From the NCBI RefSeq assembly GCF_025244925.1, contig NZ_CP104275.1, positions 2,852,001 through 2,916,000 on the forward strand: DNA of 64,000 nt. The letters are read 5' to 3'. Positions 52,827 through 61,565 of the stretch are shown here, in pieces. Made by a program: the position numbers and the translations under genes. A model generated the notes under the pieces. The model was not told the DNA's origin and ran no database searches. It worked only from the letters and a program-made list of their open reading frames with translations. Source of the DNA: Arthrobacter zhaoxinii. GTDB taxonomy: Bacteria; Actinomycetota; Actinomycetes; Actinomycetales; Micrococcaceae. Positions within the stretch are counted from its first letter, which is position 1. Each line of letters begins with the position of its first letter.

Positions 52827-53516
52827 ATGAGTACACCAGAGAACACTCCCGAGCCAGGCCGCGACCCGAATTACCCGAATAACCCCCAGGTGCCCGGCCG
52901 TTCCGGGGCTCCCGGCGGCCCCCCGGTGCCCGGCGGTTCCGGGGCTCCCGGCGGACCTGCTGATCCCGCGCCTCGTCCAGTCCCCCAGTACGGCCAGTAT
53001 GCTCCAGGCCCCTACGCCTCCGGCCAGGCCTCCTATCCGACGCCGCCGCCGGTCAACCCTGCAAAGGGCGCCCCTCCGCGCGAGGTCGTCACCGGTTCGT
53101 GGCTGATCATCGCGGCAGGTGTGTTGAGCCTTATCAACAACGTGATCACGTCGTTCAGCCTTCCCTCCCTGCTGACGTCCCAGGAGCAGCAGACGTTCAA
53201 CGACGCCGGATTGGATGAACGGAGCATGACCACCTTCCTTATTGCCTTCGGCATTGTCGTAGCGCTGATCAGCTTCGGAATCTACGTACTGATCGCGCTC
53301 TTTGTCCGGCGGGGAAAGAACTGGGCCCGTATCCTCGGCACCGTGTTTGCCGCCTTCTCGCTGATTGGCATCTTCACGATGCTCGGCGCCTACTTCACCT
53401 CACCGCTGAGCCTGATCTCGCTGGCTTCCAGCCTGCTGGGAATTGCGGGCATTGTGATGCTGTACCTGCAGCCGTCCAATCCGTACTTCCGCAAGGCTCC
53501 GCTGTACCCCTACTAA
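52827..53516 (+). CDS. Unrecognised membrane protein with a Pro/Gly-rich N-terminus
   Basis: 229 residues. The first 95 residues are Pro/Gly/Tyr-rich with two tandem copies of an APGGP-type unit (SGAPGGPPVPGG and SGAPGGPADP). Four hydrophobic segments follow, starting at GSWLIIAAGVLSLINNVITSF, with the loop FVRRGKNWARILGTVFAAFSL characteristic of small DUF-type actinobacterial membrane proteins. Family not named with certainty. A hairpin lies 11 bp after the stop. Confidence 0.75.
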   Translation: MSTPENTPEPGRDPNYPNNPQVPGRSGAPGGPPVPGGSGAPGGPADPAPRPVPQYGQYAPGPYASGQASYPTPPPVNPAKGAPPREVVTGSWLIIAAGVLSLINNVITSFSLPSLLTSQEQQTFNDAGLDERSMTTFLIAFGIVVALISFGIYVLIALFVRRGKNWARILGTVFAAFSLIGIFTMLGAYFTSPLSLISLASSLLGIAGIVMLYLQPSNPYFRKAPLYPY

Positions 53517-53527
53517 GCAGGCCTACT

Positions 53528-53560
53528 GAGAAGTCCCGGCGGTATCCGCCGGGACTTCTC
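53528..53560 (+). terminator. Hairpin after the 52.8-kb gene
   Basis: GAGAAGTCCCGGCGG pairs exactly with CCGCCGGGACTTCTC across TAT. There is no T-run, so termination efficiency is uncertain. Confidence 0.65.
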
Positions 53561-53694
53561 CCCTGCCGGGCCGGGTTCTGCGGAGTAGGGGTCACAGGCC
53601 GGTCTTGCCCGCGTAGCGTTGTGTTCTCTTCCGGCGATGGGTTGCTTCCGCAGGGCGCGCCGGAGGATGCCGTTCCGCCGTGAAGGGGAGGACC

Positions 53695-55536
53695 ATGGCC
53701 GCACTGCTTCCCAACCCGCCACACCAGAAGAAGCGTCTGCCGCTGCGCTATCTGCACCCATCAGCCGGTGCTCCGGGCAATGCCGGGCCCGACATTTTGA
53801 TTCCCGAACCGCCGCCGTATCCCCCGGCAGTATCGGGGAGTACTACAGCATCCGGCGGTTCAGGTGAATCCAGCGTGCCTGCTACCGGCGCCGGGCCGGA
53901 CAGCGGCAGGCATGGCGCCTACCTTTGGCTTCAAGCGGGCCTGCGCGGTGCCTTCGCCTGGCTGGGGACAGGGCTGCGCGGCATCTTCGCCTGGCTGGGG
54001 ACAGGGCTGCGCGGCATCTTCGCCTGGCTGGGGACAGGGCTGCTCGGCATCTTCGCCTGGCTTGGGACAGGGATACGCGGCATCTTCGCCTGGCTTGGGA
54101 CAGGGGTGCGCGGCGTCTTCGTTTGGGTCCGTGCCGGGGCGCTGGGCACCTATGCCTGGGTCCGCAGCCTCGCTCACCGTACGTCCGATCACGTCCACTC
54201 CGGGGCGCATGCCGTCTCGCTGCAGGTCCAGGCCGGAGCTTCCGCGACGACAGCGGCAGCACACACCGGCGCTGTTCGGGTACGCAGCGGGGCGCACGCT
54301 GTCTCGCTAGGGGTCCAGGCCGGAGCCCGCACAACCTCCGCCGCAGCTCATGCCGGAGCCAACAGGGTTACCAACTGGGTCCGCACAGCGACCCGCACCG
54401 TCTGGAGTTGGATCCAGGCCGCCGCACACGGCGTATCGGAGGCTGCGCGGACCGTGGCGCACGCCGTCGTAGTCTCCGCCCAGGCCGCTGCGCACGCCAC
54501 CGCCGTCGCAGCCCGCACCACAGCCCACGCCGTTTCAGTCTCCGCCCAGGCCGTCGCGCACGGCGTATCGGAAGCTGCGCGGACCGTGGCCCACGCCGTT
54601 GTTATCTCCGCCCAAGCCGTCGCGCACGCCACCACCGTCGCAGCCCGCACCACAGCGCACGCCATTTCGGTCTCCGCCCAGGCCACCGCGCACGCCGTAT
54701 CGACAGCTGCCCGGACCGTGGCCCGCGCCGTCGTCATCTCCGCCCAGGCAACCGCGCACGCCACCGCCGTCGGAACCCGCACCACAGCCCACGCCGTCGT
54801 CATCTCGGCCCAAACGACCGCGCACGCCACCGCCGCCGCAGCCCGCACCACAGCCCACGCCGTTTCAGTCTCCGCCCAGGCCACCGCGCACGCCGTATTC
54901 ATCGCGGCCCGCAGCACGGCACTCTTTGTGTGGGTCGTAGTTCGCACTATCGCCCGCATCGTTGCATTTGCTGTCCGTATCAGTGCACGCGCCGCCGCCA
55001 TGCTGGTCCGCGCTGTCCAGCGTCATCTGCCGGCAAACACCGGCAATCCCGTTCCTGCCATAGCTGCCGCTTGTGTCTTGATCGCAGGTTCCGGGCTGGT
55101 CAACCTTGGCGGCACTCTCTCTACGGTTTCCCGCATGGCCGTACCCGAGTCGCTGCCGCCGATGCTGGCACTCCTCGAACGATACGGAGTCACCGGCACC
55201 CACTATGTCAGGACCATCGCCGCCGTCGAAATCGCGTATGCCCTGGTGATCCTCGGAATTGCACTCCTGCTTGCGGTTACCCTCCGGGACAAGCGCCGCT
55301 GGGCGCGGATCGTCTCGGCGCTGCTTGCGGGAGCAGCACTCTTTTATGCGCTCAATGCGGGAACGGGGACCCAGGCGGCGGCGGCAGCCCTCGCCGCGGC
55401 AGGAGCCGGCATCACCTTTACCAAGGGAGCAGCTCCGTGGTTCCGCCGGCGGACCTACGAAAGCGAACCGGTCCCGGACGAGCCTTTCCCGACGGATCAG
55501 ATCCCGGCCGAGCTGCTCCGGGCAGATCGGTCCTAG
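53695..55536 (+). CDS. Hendecad-repeat membrane protein, no known family
   Basis: 613 residues from ATG 53695 (GGGGAGG before it). Residues 1-78 are Pro/Gly-rich. From about 79 to 441 the sequence is 33 consecutive 11-residue units without a break in register. Units 1-7 are of the type LGTGLRGIFAW. Units 16-30 alternate AHAVSVSAQAT and AHATTVAARTT types, a 22-residue super-repeat. Acidic residues are nearly absent; polar positions are Ser, Arg/Gln and His. On an alpha-helix they fall on one narrow face (200-280 degrees). The C-terminus has three to four hydrophobic segments (for example IAYALVILGIALLLAV). It is reminiscent of lipid-binding 11-mer proteins, but this is inference. Confidence 0.8.
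   Translation: MAALLPNPPHQKKRLPLRYLHPSAGAPGNAGPDILIPEPPPYPPAVSGSTTASGGSGESSVPATGAGPDSGRHGAYLWLQAGLRGAFAWLGTGLRGIFAWLGTGLRGIFAWLGTGLLGIFAWLGTGIRGIFAWLGTGVRGVFVWVRAGALGTYAWVRSLAHRTSDHVHSGAHAVSLQVQAGASATTAAAHTGAVRVRSGAHAVSLGVQAGARTTSAAAHAGANRVTNWVRTATRTVWSWIQAAAHGVSEAARTVAHAVVVSAQAAAHATAVAARTTAHAVSVSAQAVAHGVSEAARTVAHAVVISAQAVAHATTVAARTTAHAISVSAQATAHAVSTAARTVARAVVISAQATAHATAVGTRTTAHAVVISAQTTAHATAAAARTTAHAVSVSAQATAHAVFIAARSTALFVWVVVRTIARIVAFAVRISARAAAMLVRAVQRHLPANTGNPVPAIAAACVLIAGSGLVNLGGTLSTVSRMAVPESLPPMLALLERYGVTGTHYVRTIAAVEIAYALVILGIALLLAVTLRDKRRWARIVSALLAGAALFYALNAGTGTQAAAAALAAAGAGITFTKGAAPWFRRRTYESEPVPDEPFPTDQIPAELLRADRS
53929..55017 (+). repeat. 33/66-bp tandem repeat array in the hendecad gene
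   Basis: DNA repeats of 33 bp (for example GGGCTGCGCGGCATCTTCGC at 53971 and at 54004) span the first units. In the second half the period becomes 66 bp, with alternating units and more divergence. All lengths are multiples of 3 and keep the frame. Confidence 0.85.
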
Positions 55537-56294
55537 CGAGCCAGGCGTGCCCGGGCGGCGATCTGCGATGCCTGGGCACGCTGTGCGTGGTACGCCAGGA
55601 TCTGGAGTTCGGTTGCCATGTCCACCTTGCGGATCTGGACATTCTCCGGTGCCTGAAGCACCACGGGGGCAAAGTTGAGGATGCTGGTTATGCCTGACTC
55701 CACGAGTCGGTCGCATAGGTCCTGGGCCACCTCGGCAGGCACCGAGAGCACAGCCATGTTCGCCCTCGTCTTTGCCAGTACGGCTTCAAGTGAGTCCACC
55801 GGGCTGATCCTCAGCCAGCCCACTTCCTGGCCGATCACCATCGGGTCGGCGTCGAACAGTGCCACCACCTCGAAGCCCCGGGAGCCGAAACCGGGATAGC
55901 CTGCCAGCGCCCGGCCCAGGTTGCCTGCACCGACTATGGCCACCCGCCAGTTCAACGTCAGGCCAAGCGCGGCGGAAATCTGTCCGCTGAGATACAGAAC
56001 GTCATACCCCACCCCCCGGGTCCCGTACGACCCCAGATAGGACAGGTCCTTCCGCAGCTTGGGCGAATTCACGCCGGCGGCTTCGGCAAGCTCCTCCGAG
56101 GACACCCGCTCCCTGCCGTCACTGAGCATGGCGGTCAGCGCACGGAGGTATATGGGCAGGCGGGCCAACGACGCCGGCGGTATATGCCGCTGGGCAGCGG
56201 CACCTGCCGCCGAGGTTCCGGCAGATGATGATTCGCCGTTCTCTGTTTCCCGCTCCAGCTCCGTGGGCTTTGAACGGATCTCTTCGGGTGCCAT
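55533..56294 (-). CDS. rex: Redox-sensing transcriptional repressor Rex
   Basis: 253 residues from ATG 56294. The N-terminal winged helix is LARLPIYLRALTAML through VSSEELAEAAGVNSPKLRKDLSYLGSYGTRG (about residues 40-90). The Rossmann NAD(H) domain has IVGAGNLGRALAGYPGF, followed by FDADPMVIGQEV. Rex represses respiratory and fermentative genes at low NADH and releases DNA when NADH rises. It is coupled to the glutaredoxin gene by a one-base TAATG overlap. Its stop shares CTAG with the hendecad gene. Confidence 0.95.
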   Translation of the reverse strand: MAPEEIRSKPTELERETENGESSSAGTSAAGAAAQRHIPPASLARLPIYLRALTAMLSDGRERVSSEELAEAAGVNSPKLRKDLSYLGSYGTRGVGYDVLYLSGQISAALGLTLNWRVAIVGAGNLGRALAGYPGFGSRGFEVVALFDADPMVIGQEVGWLRISPVDSLEAVLAKTRANMAVLSVPAEVAQDLCDRLVESGITSILNFAPVVLQAPENVQIRKVDMATELQILAYHAQRAQASQIAARARLAR

Positions 56295-56545
56295 TACGCT
56301 CCCAGCAGGCGCCGCAGCCGTGATTCGTCGATTGTCCAGAAGTCCCGCTGGACTCCGTCGATAAACAGCACGGGGATCTCCTCGCCGAAGCGTGCGGCCA
56401 GTTCCGGTTCGTCTTCGGCGCTGCGTTCCTGCCACGCAACACCAAGGTCCTCCCCCACGCGCTTGAGCACCAGCCTGGCATCTTCACACAGGTGGCATCC
56501 CGGTCGGGTAAGGAGGACTACTTGCGGTCCGGCGGATTCGCTCAT
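56294..56545 (-). CDS. Glutaredoxin-family protein
   Basis: 83 residues with the thioredoxin-like fold and RPGCHLCEDA (CxxC redox site), followed by IPVLFIDGVQRDFWTID. This small subtype is common in actinobacteria next to rex or hemA. It overlaps the rex start by one base, so thiol redox and NADH sensing are co-expressed. Reductant or partner is not known. It is divergent from the HAD phosphatase gene. Confidence 0.85.
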   Translation of the reverse strand: MSESAGPQVVLLTRPGCHLCEDARLVLKRVGEDLGVAWQERSAEDEPELAARFGEEIPVLFIDGVQRDFWTIDESRLRRLLGA

Positions 56546-56611
56546 ACCTCCAAAATAGCCCCATATCGTCCTATCACCGCGCCCGGGACGGGTTTTGCGT
56601 AGACTCGGACC

Positions 56612-57424
56612 ATGCCCCGAGCCACTGTAGTCCGAGCCACCGGAACTACTCATGCGGCGGGCAAACCCGGCGAGGCCGCCTTTTTCGACGTCGACAATAC
56701 GCTGATGCGCGGCGCGAGCCTGTTCCACGTGGGCCGGAAAATGTACCAGCGAAAAGTCTTCACGATTCGTGAAGCGGCCGGATTCGCGAGCAAGCAGCTG
56801 AGATTCATGCTGCAGGGGGAAAACCTCAAGGACGTCCACTCCGTCCGGGACGCTGCACTGGCTTTCGCCACCGGACTCTCCTCGGAGGATGTCCGCACGC
56901 TCGGCGAAGAAGTCTACGACGAGATGATCGTGTCCAAGATCTGGCCCGGCACGCGGGCACTGACCCAGCAGCACATGGAATCCGGCCGGCCCGTCTGGCT
57001 GGTGACCGGAACCCCCATTGAAGTGGCCTCCGTCATCGCGAGCCGGCTTAACCTCACCGGTGCCCTCGGCACCGTCAGCGAGGTCACCGACGGCATGTAC
57101 ACCGGACGCCTGGTCGGCGAATTCCTCCACGGACCGGCCAAGGCGGCCGGGGTCCGGGCGCTGGCGGAAAAGGAAGGCCTGGACCTGCAGAGGTGCTGGG
57201 CGTACAGCGATTCCTACAACGACGTTCCGATGCTGAGCCTGGTGGGGCATCCGGTGGCGATCAATCCGGATGCCCGTCTGCGCCGTCATGCCCGCGACCG
57301 CAACTGGCCCGTGTATGACTTCCGCTCCGGCCGCCGGGCGGCGACGCTGGGCCTGAAGTCGGCCACCGTCGCAGGGGCCGGCTACGGCCTGTGGCGGGGA
57401 TTCTCCTGGGTCCGGGACCGCTGA
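56612..57424 (+). CDS. HAD-IB family phosphatase (SerB1-like)
   Basis: 270 residues. Motif I is AAFFDVDNTLMRGAS (nucleophile Asp and the second Asp). Motif II is VWLVTGTPIEVAS. Motif III/IV region is AYSDSYNDVPMLSLVG. The HAD-IB subfamily includes phosphoserine phosphatase-like enzymes and actinobacterial proteins of uncertain substrate. A hydrophobic C-terminal stretch is short and not clearly a membrane helix. The neighbouring bS22, excisionase-like and glutaredoxin genes form an arrangement I recognise from mycobacteria (near Rv0500A-Rv0508). Confidence 0.85.
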   Translation: MPRATVVRATGTTHAAGKPGEAAFFDVDNTLMRGASLFHVGRKMYQRKVFTIREAAGFASKQLRFMLQGENLKDVHSVRDAALAFATGLSSEDVRTLGEEVYDEMIVSKIWPGTRALTQQHMESGRPVWLVTGTPIEVASVIASRLNLTGALGTVSEVTDGMYTGRLVGEFLHGPAKAAGVRALAEKEGLDLQRCWAYSDSYNDVPMLSLVGHPVAINPDARLRRHARDRNWPVYDFRSGRRAATLGLKSATVAGAGYGLWRGFSWVRDR

Positions 57425-57451
57425 CCGTTAGGCATCACGCGTTAAAAACCG

Positions 57452-57483
57452 GAGCCCGCCTATCCGTGAGGACTGGCGGGCTC
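57452..57483. terminator. Hairpin between the HAD gene and bS22
   Basis: GAGCCCGCC (57452-57460) pairs with GGCGGGCTC (57475-57483) across a 14-base loop. No T-run follows; it may act for either of the convergent genes. Confidence 0.5.
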
Positions 57484-57548
57484 TGCCGTACCGGATCCGA
57501 GACTGCATTTGCAGGCGCGGAACCGTTACAGCGGTCGCTGAGAAGGGT

Positions 57549-57647
57549 CTACTTCTTATTGCGACGCTGGTGACGGGTCTTGCGAAGCAGCTTGCGGTGC
57601 TTCTTCTTGGCCATACGCTTGCGGCGCTTCTTGATTACTGAACCCAC
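57549..57647 (-). CDS. bS22-like ribosomal peptide (AURKAIP1/COX24 domain)
   Basis: 32 residues from GTG 57647: GSVIKKRRKRMAKKKHRK, then LLRKTRHQRRNKK. Nearly all Lys, Arg and His, matching the AURKAIP1/COX24 domain of the small ribosomal protein bS22 described from mycobacterial 30S subunits. Because of its size it is commonly missed by gene callers. It is 207 bp downstream of the excisionase-type gene on the same strand, the order seen for Rv0500A and Rv0500B. Confidence 0.9.
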   Translation of the reverse strand: MGSVIKKRRKRMAKKKHRKLLRKTRHQRRNKK

Positions 57648-57854
57648 AGAGTCCTCACAAACTTATTAGGAGTCACCGGCCTTCATCCCCTGCTGCCGTG
57701 GGCGCAGAGGCTAAATGCCGGTAGTTACTGGCTTTCGATTAAAACGTTCCTTAACAGGGTACAGCTTCGACGCTGTGGAATTTGACAGCCGGCAAGTGCA
57801 GCCGGAAACAGCCGTTCCCGCACTGTTCATCGGCGCCGTCCACCGGCAGCAGCG

Positions 57855-58067
57855 CTAGGCCGAGTCCGAACGGCGGTCAATGACGGCGTCGCGCAGCACC
57901 TTCTGGACAGCCGATTCCGGTACACGGTAAGACCGGCCGAAACGGACCGCCGGCAGTTCGCCGGAATGCACCAGGCGGTACACGGTCATCTTGGAGACGC
58001 GCATAACACCGGCGACTTCCGATACCGTCAGAAACCGCACATCCGAGAAGTTTCCCTCGTCTGCCAT
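57855..58067 (-). CDS. Excisionase-type helix-turn-helix protein
   Basis: 70 residues, almost entirely a MerR-like winged helix (HTH_17): FLTVSEVAGVMRVSKMTVYRLVHSGELPAVRFGRSYRVP, given as a region at residues 12-50, then SAVQKVL. Despite the family name it is unlikely to be a phage excisionase; this stand-alone type is conserved next to bS22 in actinobacteria (Rv0500A in mycobacteria, related to BldC-like regulators). Targets are unknown. Confidence 0.88.
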   Translation of the reverse strand: MADEGNFSDVRFLTVSEVAGVMRVSKMTVYRLVHSGELPAVRFGRSYRVPESAVQKVLRDAVIDRRSDSA

Positions 58068-58264
58068 TTAGTCCCGTTCCTTTGCTCATTGCCGCTGCTC
58101 CCCGCAGCAAGCCAATGGGAGCACCTGTGGCTGAAGGACATCGCCTTACCGGCCTGTTGCGACGTGCGTCACTGATGGCCCCGTATGGACCCTACTGTAG
58201 TGGCAGGAGTAACCATAGTGGAAGTTCTTTCGGCAGCCGCGGGCAGGGAGGGACCAAGCCGGTC

Positions 58265-59635
<1,371 letters not shown>

Positions 59636-59709
59636 CTAAGGACTACGCTAGCCCCGCGGGTACTGGCGAAGCGATACAGGACAGGCCCAATGGTCCGGCG
59701 GCCTCGTCC

Positions 59710-60198
59710 CTAGGGCCGGCGGCGGCGGAACTTGGGCAGCTGGCCGAACAGGTCTGCTGCCCGTTCCGCTGCGCGGCCCACGGTACGGCCGAGGTTCTGC
59801 ACGCCCGCATCCGCAGGCAGCGGCGGCCGGGTTTCGGCAGCACCGGGCACCAGCGCACCGGCGGCAACGGCAGCAGCCGTGGCGCGCGGCGGCGTGGCCG
59901 GAACGGAGGCAAGGAGCGGCGTCGTATCCGTGAGGGACGGGAGGTCGAAGGCCCGCAGCCACAGGACCATTTCCTCCAGCGGAGCAGTCTCCAGGGAGTA
60001 GAACCGCCGCTGGCCTTCGGCGCGCATGGAGACGAGCCCGGCTTCACGCAGCACCTTGAGGTGTTTGGAAACCGTGGGCTGGCTGACCTCGAGCTCCTCC
60101 ACCAGCGTCCCTACGGACTTGTCGCCGGTACGCAGGGCACCCAGGATTTCGCGCCGCGTACCTTCCGCGATTACTGCAAACACATCGTCACACACCAT
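59710..60198 (-). CDS. ArsR-family transcriptional regulator
   Basis: 162 residues from ATG 60198. The winged helix is ADEG-like at the start (FAVIAEGTRREILGALRTGDKSVGTLVEE), then VSQPTVSKHLKVLREAGLVSMRAEGQRRFYSLE. The usual metal-binding Cys motif of ArsR/SmtB in the DNA-binding helix is absent, so it may not be a metal sensor. About 70 C-terminal residues are Ala/Arg/Pro-rich. Its start lies 50 bp after the acuC stop. Confidence 0.85.
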   Translation of the reverse strand: MVCDDVFAVIAEGTRREILGALRTGDKSVGTLVEELEVSQPTVSKHLKVLREAGLVSMRAEGQRRFYSLETAPLEEMVLWLRAFDLPSLTDTTPLLASVPATPPRATAAAVAAGALVPGAAETRPPLPADAGVQNLGRTVGRAAERAADLFGQLPKFRRRRP

Positions 60199-60248
60199 GG
60201 CATTTACCCTAGCGGATCCGGGGCCCGGAGCCTCGCGAGGGAACGAGG

Positions 60249-61457
60249 CTAGTCGAACCACGGATCTAGCCCGTGCAGCGGGAACAGCTCCTTGCGGGTA
60301 GCCATGACGGTCCGGTCAATCTCGTCATTCGGGTCGTAGCCCACTTCCCAGGACCGCCACCAGATATCAGCCCCGTCGCCCAGCGTCTCGCCGGACTTCA
60401 CGCCGTGCTTCTCGAGCACGTAGGTCCGCCAGGCCTCGGGCAGCGGGGTTGCGGGACGCACCCGCCCGTTGGCGGCCACCGACATCAGCAGCGCCCAGGA
60501 CCGCGGCACCACGGAGGCCACGTTGTAGCCGCCTCCCCCGGTGGCGATCCAGCGGCCTTCGCACAGCCGGCCGGCCAGGTCGCTGATGGTCAGGGCAACC
60601 TGCCGCTGGGCCTCCACGCTGATCCGCAGCGCGGTCATGCGATCATCCTTGTGGCTGTCGCAGCCGTGCTGGCTGACAATTACTTCCGGAGCGAACGCTT
60701 CGGTCAGCTGGGGAACCACTGCGTGGAAGGCCCGCAGCCACCCGGCGTCGGTGGTGCGTGCCGGGACGGCAATGTTGACCGCGGTTCCTTCCGCTGCCTT
60801 GCCGCCGGTTTCATTGGCGAATCCCGTCCCCGGAAACAGGGTCAGTCCGCTTTCATGCAGCGAAATGGTCATCACACGCGGATCGTCCCAGAAAATGTTC
60901 TGCGTTCCGTCGCCGTGGTGGGCGTCAACATCGATGTACACCACCCGCTGCACGCCGTTCGCGAGGAGCCGCGCGACGGCGGCCGCGGCGTCGTTGTACA
61001 CGCAGAAGCCGGACGCTTTTTCATAGCCGGCATGATGCATCCCGCCGGCGAAGTTCACCGCGTGCGTCGCCTCGCCGGACAGGATGGCGTCGGCGGCGGC
61101 CAGGGAACCTCCGACCAGCCGGGCGCTGGCCTCGTGCATGCCGGCGAAGGCGGGGGTGTCCTCGGTGCCCAGCCCCAGCAGCGTATTGCAGTTCGCCGGA
61201 TCGGCGCCGGCGGCCTGCACGGCGCTGATGTAGTCGTAGCCGTGGACGGTCAGCAGATCGGCGGCGGAGGCGACATAGGGTTCGGTCATCCGGACGCCTT
61301 CGAGGTCGAAAAGCCCCAGTTCACGGGCCAGCCGGGCGGTAAGATCCAGGCGCACCGGGCTCATCGGGTGGCCTGCGCCAAAGTCGTAAGCCAGCATGGA
61401 TTCATCCCAGACAATGCACGTCGGCATAATGGGAAGGCTTAGCCCGGAACTGATCAT
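60249..61457 (-). CDS. acuC: Acetoin utilisation / histone deacetylase-family protein
   Basis: 402-residue class I/II-type deacetylase fold. Zinc and catalytic residues are in the YIDVDAHHGDGTQNIFWDD region (DxDAHHGDG), with MHHAGYEKASGFCVYND and ISLHESG; GGGGYN near the C-terminus is the usual active-site tyrosine segment. In Bacillus and actinobacteria AcuC deacetylates acetyl-CoA synthetase and so activates it. Neither start (61457 or the in-frame ATG 61427) has a strong Shine-Dalgarno sequence; the first is shown. Confidence 0.9.
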   Translation of the reverse strand: MISSGLSLPIMPTCIVWDESMLAYDFGAGHPMSPVRLDLTARLARELGLFDLEGVRMTEPYVASAADLLTVHGYDYISAVQAAGADPANCNTLLGLGTEDTPAFAGMHEASARLVGGSLAAADAILSGEATHAVNFAGGMHHAGYEKASGFCVYNDAAAAVARLLANGVQRVVYIDVDAHHGDGTQNIFWDDPRVMTISLHESGLTLFPGTGFANETGGKAAEGTAVNIAVPARTTDAGWLRAFHAVVPQLTEAFAPEVIVSQHGCDSHKDDRMTALRISVEAQRQVALTISDLAGRLCEGRWIATGGGGYNVASVVPRSWALLMSVAANGRVRPATPLPEAWRTYVLEKHGVKSGETLGDGADIWWRSWEVGYDPNDEIDRTVMATRKELFPLHGLDPWFD

Positions 61458-61565
61458 GCAGACAGGCTACGTGATGCGGGCGCTACTCTGATATTGGTGT
61501 CCGCGCCCATCTCACGGATAAGTACTCCTACTGTGCGGAACCACCGCGGAAAAGAACTGACCACT

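Noticed and set aside
53929..54160. 33-bp repeats considered as a CRISPR array
   Set aside because: Repeats are contiguous with no spacers, in frame, and clearly code for the hendecad units.
57648..57854. Possible small gene or tRNA in the 207-bp gap before the excisionase-type gene
   Set aside because: No cloverleaf, GTTCGA-type T-loop or coding frame with a Shine-Dalgarno sequence was found.
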